This document shows, piece by piece, positions 1 through 7,000 of a DNA stretch of 9,539 bases. The notes beneath the pieces were generated by a model. It saw only the letters and a program-made list of their open reading frames with translations. It did not search any database and was not told where the DNA came from. The DNA lies in contig CAYNQF010000093.1 in the NCBI GenBank assembly GCA_964399265.1, positions 1-9,539 of the forward strand. The letters run 5' to 3'. This DNA is from WJLY01 sp964399265. Lineage in GTDB: Bacteria > Joyebacterota > Joyebacteria > Joyebacterales > Joyebacteraceae. Position 1 is the stretch's first letter. Every line of letters begins with the position of its first letter. Position numbers and translations under genes: made by a program.

Positions 1-15
1 GCAGGAGGGCCGAGT

Positions 16-92
16 TGGTAGCGGTGCAGGGATTCGAACCCCGGACACGCGGATTATGATTCCGCTGCTCTAACCAACTGAGCTACACCGCC
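16..92 (-). tRNA. tRNA-Met (anticodon CAT), probably elongator
   Basis: The minus strand folds into a complete cloverleaf. The 7-bp acceptor stem (GGCGGTG with CACCGCT) has a G-U first pair. The D arm is GCTC/GAGC, the anticodon stem is GCGGA/TCCGC with loop ATCATAA, and the T arm has loop TTCGAAT with one G-U pair. The anticodon CAT lies at plus positions 56-58. The discriminator base is A (position 19) and CCA is encoded in the DNA (16-18). A CAT anticodon can belong to initiator Met, elongator Met or lysidine-modified Ile2. The paired first acceptor position argues against the initiator, which usually has a mismatch there. The whole sequence resembles elongator Met tRNAs of other bacteria, but Ile2 cannot be strictly excluded by eye. 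It is transcribed away from clpB. Confidence 0.95.
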
Positions 93-141
93 TACACTCC
101 CTGCCCGGCGAGCGCACGGCCGGGCCCAGCTTTCTGATAGA

Positions 142-170
142 ATGATAGACGAATGCGGCCCGGCAGTCAA
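142..170 (-). promoter_or_regulatory. Sigma-70-type promoter for the tRNA gene
   Basis: On the minus strand a -35 box TTGACT (plus 165-170) and a -10 box TATCAT (plus 142-147) are separated by exactly 17 nt, close to the TTGACA-17-TATAAT consensus. Transcription would start near plus position 135, leaving a GC-rich leader of roughly 40 nt before the mature 5' end of the tRNA at 92. Boxes and spacing are read directly from the sequence; that this promoter is active is inferred. Confidence 0.7.
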
Positions 171-290
171 CTGCGGAGGGCCCCGTGGGTGGGCTTTTCC
201 GGCGACCGATTCGCCCATCCCGCATCAAAACCGTTAGGCCATATGTCCCCTGGAGTACCGCGACGTCCGTGCACAGACCGGGCGCCGAAC

Positions 291-296
291 AAGGAG
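291..296 (+). promoter_or_regulatory. Ribosome binding site that sets the clpB start
   Basis: AAGGAG lies 5 nt before the ATG at 302. It supports that codon over the longer in-frame opening that reaches back to 185, whose 39 extra residues are rich in Arg and Pro and have no counterpart in ClpB proteins. Confidence 0.8.
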
Positions 297-301
297 TGGA
301 G

Positions 302-2887
302 ATGAGGTTAGACAAGTTCACGCTCAAGGCCCAGGAGGCCGTTCAGGCGGCGCAGGACCTCGCGGCCGAGAGCAACCATCAGGAGATAACGCCGGAGCAC
401 ATGCTGCACGCACTGCTGGAGCAGCGCGAAGGTATCGTGCTGCCCATCCTGCAGAGGCTCGGGGCGGACGTGTCGAGCATACGCGCGGAGCTCGCGGGCG
501 AGCTTGAGAAGATGCCGGAGGTTCATGGCGCGGCGGCACAGGCCTACGCCTCTCAGGCGCTCCAGACGGTGCTCGGCGCTGCCTGGAACGAGGCCCGTCA
601 GCTCAAGGACGAATTCACCAGCACGGAGCACCTGCTCATCGCCATGGCCGACGAGAAGGAGTCTCCGGCCGGCTCCATTCTGCGTGAGGCGGGCGCCACG
701 CGCGACAACATCTACAAGGTGCTCGTCGACATCCGGGGCAGCCAGCGTGTCACGGACCAGAACCCGGAGGAGAAGTACCAGGCGCTGACGCGCTACGGCC
801 GCGACCTCACCGACCTGGCCCGTGCCGGCAAGCTGGACCCGGTCATCGGGCGCGACGACGAGATACGCCGCGTGATACAGGTGCTCTCCAGGCGCACCAA
901 GAACAACCCGGTCCTCATCGGTGATCCGGGAGTCGGCAAGACTGCCATCGTCGAGGGTCTTGCCCAGAGGGTCGTTGCCGGAGACGTCCCTGACAGCCTG
1001 CGCAATCGCAGGATAGTGGCTCTCGACGTGGGCGCGCTCGTGGCGGGTTCGAAGTACAGGGGTGAGTTCGAGGACCGCCTGAAGGCCGTGCTGCGGGAGA
1101 TAGAGGAGTCCGAGGGAGAGATCATCCTCTTCATAGACGAGATGCACACCCTGGTGGGGGCGGGTTCCGCCGAGGGGTCGGTCGACGCCTCCAACATGCT
1201 CAAGCCGGCGCTCGCGCGCGGGGAGCTTCACGCCGTCGGCGCGACGACCCTCGACGAGTACCGGAAGCACATCGAGAAGGACGCCGCGCTCGAACGCCGC
1301 TTCCAGCCGGTATTCGTGGGGGAGCCGTCCGTCGAGGACACGATCGCGATACTGAGAGGTCTCAAGGAGCGGTACGAGGTCCACCACGGCGTCCGTATCA
1401 AGGACACCGCGCTCGTGGCCGCGGCGACGCTTTCTCACAGGTACATTGCCGACAGGTTCCTCCCTGACAAGGCGGTCGACCTCGTGGACGAGGCGGCTTC
1501 GCGCCTGCGCATAGAGATCGACTCAATGCCGCAGGAGCTGGACCAGATCGAGAGGCGTATCACGCAGCTCGAGATCGAGAAGCAGGCCCTTCTCAAGGAG
1601 AAGGACGCCGCTTCGAAGGAGCGGCTCGAGAAGCTCGAGCAGGAGCTGGCCGACCTGAGGGAGCAGTCGGCCGAGATGAAGGTCCATTGGGAGAACGAGA
1701 AGGCCGCGATCATGGCCATTCGCAAGACCAAGGCCGACATCGAAGAGGTCAAGACCGAGTACGAGCGCGCCGAGCGCCAGGGCGACCTCAACAAGGCCGC
1801 CGAGCTGCGCTACGGAAGGCTCGGCGAGCTGGAGAACACTCTTAGTGAGCAGAACGCGCGGCTGGCGGAACTCCAGGAGGACCGCCGGATGCTCAAGGAA
1901 GAGGTCGACGAGGACGACGTGGCTGAGGTCGTGTCGTCGTGGACCGGCATCCCGGTGTCGAGGATGCTAGAGGGCGAGCGCGAGAAGCTGCTCAGGATGG
2001 AGGACCGGCTGCGCGAACGGGTCGTCGGACAGGACGATGCCATCAAGGTGGTTTCCGAGTCCGTTCGCCGCGCCAGGGCGGGTCTGCAGGATCCTAGACG
2101 TCCCATCGGCTCCTTCATCTTCATGGGGCCTACCGGCGTCGGCAAGACGGAGCTGGGCCGCGCGCTGGCCGAGTTCCTCTTCGACGACGAGGACGCGATG
2201 GTCCGCATTGACATGTCCGAGTTCATGGAGAAGCACTCCGTGTCGCGTCTCATAGGAGCGCCGCCCGGGTACGTCGGATACGAAGAGGGCGGTTATCTGA
2301 CGGAGGCGGTCAGGCGGAGACCCTACTCGGTGGTGCTCATGGACGAGATCGAGAAGGCGCATCCTGAGGTCTTCAACGTGCTTCTCCAGATACTCGACGA
2401 CGGCCGCCTGACGGACGGGCAGGGGAGGACCGTCGATTTCACGAACGCGATCGTCATCATGACGTCAAACGTCGGCAGCCAGTGGCTGCAGGACCTCGGC
2501 GGTGAGAACGACGAAGACGTGAGGAGCCGGGTCATGGATGCTCTGCGTTCTCAGTTCCGCCCGGAATTCCTGAACCGCATAGACGAGATCGTCATGTTCA
2601 ACTCGCTTTCGCTCGAGCAGATCGAGAGGATCGTCGACATTCAGCTGGAGCGCATTCGCGAACTTCTGCGCGACAGGAAGATGACGATCGAGTTGACCGA
2701 GTCGGCCAGAGCGGCCATAGCGAGAGAGGGCTTTGACCCGGTCTACGGCGCCAGACCCTTGAAGCGCGCCCTGCAGCGAGAGGTGCAGAACCCGCTCGCG
2801 GTCAGGATCCTCGAGGGCGAATACGGCGAGGGTGATTCCGTCGTCGTCGACGCCAAGAACGGAAAGATGGTGTTCAGAACGAAGTGA
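302..2887 (+). CDS. clpB: ATP-dependent disaggregase ClpB (Hsp100)
   Basis: This 861-residue protein matches the usual length of full ClpB. ClpB is a cytoplasmic hexameric AAA+ machine that pulls polypeptides out of aggregates together with DnaK/DnaJ/GrpE. Domains in order: Clp_N repeats (about 1-145); first AAA+ domain with Walker A GDPGVGKT (207-214), pore-loop KYRG (Tyr252) and Walker B ending D279-E280; a long charged coiled-coil M domain (about 410-525), which marks ClpB rather than ClpA or ClpC; second AAA+ domain with Walker A GPTGVGKT (609-616), pore loop GYVGY (Tyr657) and Walker B ending D681-E682; and the sensor-2 motif GARPLKRA near 816. All catalytic residues are intact. I saw no ClpP-docking loop of the IGF type, as expected for ClpB. 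The ATG at 302 is chosen for its Shine-Dalgarno and for alignment to the family N-terminus MRLDKFT. The gene is divergent from the tRNA and convergent with pfkA. I found no convincing heat-shock operator or sigma-32 promoter upstream. Confidence 0.98.
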   Translation: MRLDKFTLKAQEAVQAAQDLAAESNHQEITPEHMLHALLEQREGIVLPILQRLGADVSSIRAELAGELEKMPEVHGAAAQAYASQALQTVLGAAWNEARQLKDEFTSTEHLLIAMADEKESPAGSILREAGATRDNIYKVLVDIRGSQRVTDQNPEEKYQALTRYGRDLTDLARAGKLDPVIGRDDEIRRVIQVLSRRTKNNPVLIGDPGVGKTAIVEGLAQRVVAGDVPDSLRNRRIVALDVGALVAGSKYRGEFEDRLKAVLREIEESEGEIILFIDEMHTLVGAGSAEGSVDASNMLKPALARGELHAVGATTLDEYRKHIEKDAALERRFQPVFVGEPSVEDTIAILRGLKERYEVHHGVRIKDTALVAAATLSHRYIADRFLPDKAVDLVDEAASRLRIEIDSMPQELDQIERRITQLEIEKQALLKEKDAASKERLEKLEQELADLREQSAEMKVHWENEKAAIMAIRKTKADIEEVKTEYERAERQGDLNKAAELRYGRLGELENTLSEQNARLAELQEDRRMLKEEVDEDDVAEVVSSWTGIPVSRMLEGEREKLLRMEDRLRERVVGQDDAIKVVSESVRRARAGLQDPRRPIGSFIFMGPTGVGKTELGRALAEFLFDDEDAMVRIDMSEFMEKHSVSRLIGAPPGYVGYEEGGYLTEAVRRRPYSVVLMDEIEKAHPEVFNVLLQILDDGRLTDGQGRTVDFTNAIVIMTSNVGSQWLQDLGGENDEDVRSRVMDALRSQFRPEFLNRIDEIVMFNSLSLEQIERIVDIQLERIRELLRDRKMTIELTESARAAIAREGFDPVYGARPLKRALQREVQNPLAVRILEGEYGEGDSVVVDAKNGKMVFRTK

Positions 2888-2892
2888 CACGG

Positions 2893-2926
2893 ACCGCGCC
2901 GCGGCCCGTAGGGATCGCGGCGCGGT
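2893..2926. terminator. GC-rich hairpin between convergent clpB and pfkA
   Basis: An 11-bp perfect inverted repeat (arms 2893-2903 and 2916-2926) begins 5 nt after the clpB stop codon. Its 12-nt loop can itself pair CCC with GGG. The hairpin sits between the 3' ends of two convergent genes and could end transcription on both strands. No clear T tract follows on either side, so it is not a classical intrinsic terminator; it may work with Rho or simply protect the mRNA 3' ends. Confidence 0.55.
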
Positions 2927-2958
2927 GGCTTCATAGGATGGCGTTGCAGCGGCAGCAG

Positions 2959-3936
2959 CTAGGTCGCGGTTATCGCAGCTAGACGGAGGAGGTCGAGGTC
3001 GACCTCCTTTCTCTTGCCCGTGATGTCCTCGAGGGGCACCAGGACCATCTCGCCGCAGTGGACGCCGACCATCACGTCTCGTGCACCTTCCATGAGTGCC
3101 TCGACGGCTCGCCGCCCCATCCGGCTGGCGAGGGCCCTGTCTGAAGACGTGGGCGACCCGCCGCGCTGCACGTGTCCCAGGACGCTCACGCGTCCCTCTA
3201 TGCCCAGCCGGTCGGAGACGATCTTACTGACCGCGTGGGCGCCGCCCTCGTAGGAACCCTCTGCCACCACGATGATGAAGCTCGTCTTGCCACCGCGGCG
3301 GCCCTCGACCAGAACGTCACACACGCCGTCGATGTCGGCCGGGACCTCGGGGATCAGGACGGCCTCGGCGCCGCCCGCTATCGCGACCTCGAGTGCTATG
3401 GCACCGCAGTGACGACCCATCACCTCGATGAAGAACACGCGCTCGTGGGAGGCAGCCGTGTCTCGGATCTTGTCTATCGACTCAAGGGCCGTGTTGATCG
3501 CGGTGTCGAAGCCTATGGTGAAATCGGTGCCGACTATGTCGTTGTCGATCGTTCCTGGGACCCCCACGCAACGCACGTGGTGCTCAACCTCGAGGTCGCG
3601 CAGTCCCCGGAACGTCCCGTCGCCGCCTATGCCGACGAGCGAATCGATGCCGGCCGAGGCCATGTTCTCCACTGCCTTGAGCCTGCCCTCGGGGTGGCGG
3701 AACTCCTCGGACCGGCTCGTCTTGAGCATCGTCCCGCCGCGCTGCACGATGTTCGAGACCGACCGCGCCTTCAGTTCCTCGAACTCGCCGTATACGAGTC
3801 CCGTGTATCCGCGCATTATCCCAGTGACGGTGAGTCCGTTGACGAGCGCCGTCCTGACCACCGCTCTCGTGGCGGCGTTCATTCCGGGCGCATCGCCGCC
3901 GCTCGTGAACACGCCGATGTGGTTCACTTCTGACAT
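2959..3936 (-). CDS. pfkA: ATP-dependent 6-phosphofructokinase
   Basis: This 325-residue protein is close in length to bacterial PfkA (about 320). It would phosphorylate fructose 6-phosphate to fructose 1,6-bisphosphate in cytoplasmic glycolysis. Visible motifs: nucleotide-binding TSGGDAPGMNA (11-21), RGYTG (42-46), GGTMLKTSR (67-75), GIGGDGT (102-108), PGTIDND (127-133) with the expected catalytic Asp131, MGRHCG (173-178) and a GHVQRGG substrate-binding motif in the C-terminal half. Gly107 in GGDGT and Gly128 in PGTIDND are the residues that mark ATP-using enzymes; pyrophosphate-dependent relatives carry Asp and Lys at those positions. The ATG at 3936 is chosen because it gives the family N-terminus and has a GGGGGAA purine run 7 nt upstream. 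A GTG at 3984 would add 16 residues of low family likeness that include a palindrome. The gene follows the large surface-protein gene on the same strand after 65 nt, so partial co-transcription is possible. Allosteric control cannot be judged from this sequence alone. Confidence 0.96.
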   Translation of the reverse strand: MSEVNHIGVFTSGGDAPGMNAATRAVVRTALVNGLTVTGIMRGYTGLVYGEFEELKARSVSNIVQRGGTMLKTSRSEEFRHPEGRLKAVENMASAGIDSLVGIGGDGTFRGLRDLEVEHHVRCVGVPGTIDNDIVGTDFTIGFDTAINTALESIDKIRDTAASHERVFFIEVMGRHCGAIALEVAIAGGAEAVLIPEVPADIDGVCDVLVEGRRGGKTSFIIVVAEGSYEGGAHAVSKIVSDRLGIEGRVSVLGHVQRGGSPTSSDRALASRMGRRAVEALMEGARDVMVGVHCGEMVLVPLEDITGKRKEVDLDLLRLAAITAT

Positions 3937-3950
3937 GTGCCGATTCCCCC

Positions 3951-3968
3951 GCGGACGCGCGCGTCCGC
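3951..3968. promoter_or_regulatory. Perfect 18-bp palindrome at the pfkA ribosome binding site
   Basis: The arms GCGGACGCG and CGCGTCCGC form an uninterrupted 18-bp palindrome directly beside the G-rich Shine-Dalgarno of pfkA (3944-3950). A second short inverted repeat (GTGAG and CTCAC, 3971-3984) lies just upstream in the leader. The palindrome could be a repressor operator, or an RNA hairpin limiting read-through or ribosome access from the upstream gene. The sequence does not decide which. Confidence 0.4.
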
Positions 3969-4001
3969 ACGTGAGGCTGCTCACTGTGCCTGTGCCTGAG
4001 G

Positions 4002-7000
4002 CTACTTGAGGAGGAGCATCTTCCTGGTCGCTCCGAAGTCCGGAGCCACCATTCTAGCGAAGTAGACGCCGCTTGCAACCCTGTTGCCGAGGTCGTCCCG
4101 TCCGTCCCACACGATCTCGTGTGAGCCGGGTGTCGCGGGTCCGTTGTGTAGCGTGCGGATGAGGCGTCCTGCGATGTCGTGGACCGTCAGCAGGACGTCA
4201 CCTGCGGCGGGCGGGACGCTGAATGTGAGCGTTGTGACTGGATTGAACGGGTTCGGGTGGTTCTGCCCGAGGCCGTAGACCGCGTCGAACTCGGGCGCGG
4301 CGGAGGCGTAGAGCGTCGGGTCCGGGGCCTGTTCGAGCCAGGGCGTGTAGGCCACGTAGCCGACGAACAGCCTGCCGGCCGGCGGGGCCGAGCCCCACCA
4401 GTTTCGTCTGGCCTGAATAGGCGTGCCCTGAAGCGTGTAGTTGGCGACCGCGGCCTGGTGATTGCTGTAGATGGAGTTGTGTCCGGAGTTCGGGTCCAGG
4501 GTGTTTCCGAGGTTGGGATAGGCCCCGGTCCTGCATACGACACCCATCTTGTTGCCGATCACCGAGCACCAGTTGAGGGACGGGAGCGACAGCTTCTCGC
4601 AATTGAGCCCGTACTGCGCGTTCTGATTGAAATCGCAGTGCGTGAAACGAGGGGACGACTGCTTGATCTTCGCGCCGTCGAACGCGTTCGACGAGAACGA
4701 ACAGGAGTCGACGACGCAGTGCGAGGAGTTCATGAACTCGGCACCGTTCCCTTCGAGCGACCCACTGAAGACCGACCTCACGAACCTGTATGACGACGCT
4801 TCGGTGCAGACGAGTCCGGCCGAACGGTTGTCGCCGAACACGCAGTCAGCCACGGTTCCCGCCCCGTCTTCGACACGCAGTCCGGAGTCGTTGGACTCCG
4901 AGAAACTCGTCCTCGTAGCGTGGAGCGCGCAATTCTCCATGACCGCGCCCGTGTCGTTCCTCGCGAACTCGCAGTCGACCAGCGTTATGGCGGCGGACAT
5001 GGCCTGCAGGCCGACCACCGCGTCGGTGACGACGCAGGACGACATGTAGACGCTCGCGCCGGGCCTGACCTCTATCCCCGACCAGTTCTCCCTCGACGCG
5101 GGCGAACGGGTCATCGTTATCTCGCTTCCGCGTACCCCTGGTGCGTGTAGTGTGCCCGCGATCTCCAGCCCCGAGCCGTTGAACGCGATGCGTGCATCAG
5201 CTGCGATCGTTAGGGTCGAGCCGGCGGAGATGATCACGTCGTCCACTATGTGGAAGTTGCCGCACATGACCAGATTTCCGTCGAACGTTCCCCAGAACGG
5301 CTGCTCGAGGATGGATGCGCGCGACGCGGTCCCTCCGAGCCCCAGCCACTCGGGAGACTCGCTCTCTCCTTCATGTGCGCCGAGGTCGAACGCATAGACG
5401 TGTCCGTTGTCCGTGCAGACGGCCACGTCCATAGTCCCGTCGTTCGTCAGGTCTGAAACGAAGGGCGTCATGCAGGCCCCGGGCAGCGGCATGGGGGAGA
5501 CGATGTCGTCACCCGAGGCGCTCAACACGTGCACGAACCCGTCGTCGGTTCCGAAGACGATCTCCATTCCGGGGTTCCCGTCCACGTCGGCTATGGCGGC
5601 GGAAGATCCGGGTCGAGAGCCGATGTCGAGCGTCCAGGCCAGCGTACCCGAGTCGATCAGCCCCACCCGGCCTTCGACCGAGCCGGCGAAGATCTCCACA
5701 TCACCGTCCTCATCGACGTCTCCCACCGCGAGGCATGTCACGTGCGAACCGAGGTCGATGTCCCAGCCGTCGTCCGACCCATCCTCCGCGTTGAACGACC
5801 TGACGCGGTCGGCCGCCGAGATGATCTCGAGGAGGCCGTCCGAGTCGATGTCCGCCAGGCCCAGAGTCGTCACTCCCCCGAGTCCCGTGGTGACCACACC
5901 CCAGCGGTTCTGCGGAGGATCGGCCTCACACGTTATCGTCTGTATCGTTCCGTCGGACGTTCCGAACGCGACGTCGACTACGCCGTCGAGATCGAAGTCG
6001 CCCGCGACAGGAGTGGTGGTGACGTCGACATCGGCGTCGAGCGGATGGCTCCATATCGTGGCGCCGTTCTCGTCGATCGCTACGACCGCGGACGTTCCAC
6101 CGAAGTACGGGCGCGTGCAAGCGATGACGTCGAGGTCCCCGTCGGCGTCCGCATCGGCAAGCAGCGGATGCCCGAGCGGATCTCCAGTGTTGGCTGTCCA
6201 GATCTCAGTGCCGTCGGGGCGCAGCGCCACAAGTCCGAGGAACTTGGTCGTCACGATCTCGAACACACCGTCGCGGTCCAGGTCGCCGACAGCGACAGCG
6301 ATCTCCCTCCCGTAGGAAGAGGCGCCCCACGTGGCTTGAGACGTCCAGTCGACCTCCCCCGACGCGTCGAGCGACCACACGCGCGCGTCGCCGTCCGGAA
6401 TGAGCAGCCGCCTCCCAACTTCCTGCAGACTGACCACGCACGGGCTGTGCGTCTCCGCGGGCACTTCGATCGGGAACCCGTCTATCAGTGGATAGACGTA
6501 GATGTCTCGCTCGAAGGAGTTGTTGTCCTCGTGGAGCTCGGTCGTGGTGCCGTACGGGTCCACTTCTACGGAGATGGCGTGAGGGCCGACGGTCGGCGTT
6601 TGGACGACAAAGGAGGTCGTCTCCGTCGCCCAGGGTCCCAGGGACGGCAGCGTTGTCTCGTGTTCGTACGTGCCGCCGGTCGAAGTATCGATGAGCCGGA
6701 CCGTAATGTCCTGTGCTCCGACCGCGCTCTCGTTGCTCACGCCTACGGAGATTGTGAGGTCCGTCGCCGTGGAGGCCGTTTCGGGCGACCAGATAGTCTC
6801 GTGTGGCTTCAGCACGAGGTCGGGCGCGTCGTCGGATCCGACGTTGCTACCGAACATCAGCAGCGGGTCTCCGAAGAGCGCGAACTGCCTCGTATAGGTC
6901 AGAGAACCCTCGTCCCGCAGGTGCAGCAGCTTGGCCGTCGCCAACATCTCGCCGGTGAAGGTGCAGTGCTCCTCGAACGCCGCCCTGTATATCTCCTGTG

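Larger units (their letters stand above)
93..301. other. Divergent intergenic region between the tRNA and clpB
   Basis: These 209 bases hold the tRNA promoter on the minus strand and the clpB ribosome binding site on the plus strand. A clpB promoter must lie here or nearby, but I see no clear -35/-10 pair on the plus strand, no CIRCE-type inverted repeat and no coding sequence. Confidence 0.6.

Noticed and set aside
185..260. Possible sigma-32 heat-shock promoter for clpB (GCTTTTCC near 193 and CGCCCAT or CCATAT further on)
   Set aside because: The matches to the -35 and -10 consensus are too poor and the spacing does not settle on one pair.
185..301. N-terminal extension of clpB by 39 residues
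   Set aside because: The extension is not ClpB-like, and a good Shine-Dalgarno sits right before the ATG at 302, where family homology begins.
308..1438. Minus-strand open frame of 376 codons opposite clpB
   Set aside because: It is antisense to conserved ClpB sequence, low in recognisable motifs, and a typical GC-rich shadow frame.
3172..3933. Plus-strand open frame of 253 codons opposite pfkA
   Set aside because: It overlaps nearly all of pfkA on the other strand, has no domain signature and no plausible ribosome binding context.
3937..3984. GTG start at 3984 giving a 341-residue phosphofructokinase
   Set aside because: The 16 extra residues are unlike the family N-terminus and would include the palindrome; the ATG at 3936 fits family length and motif position.
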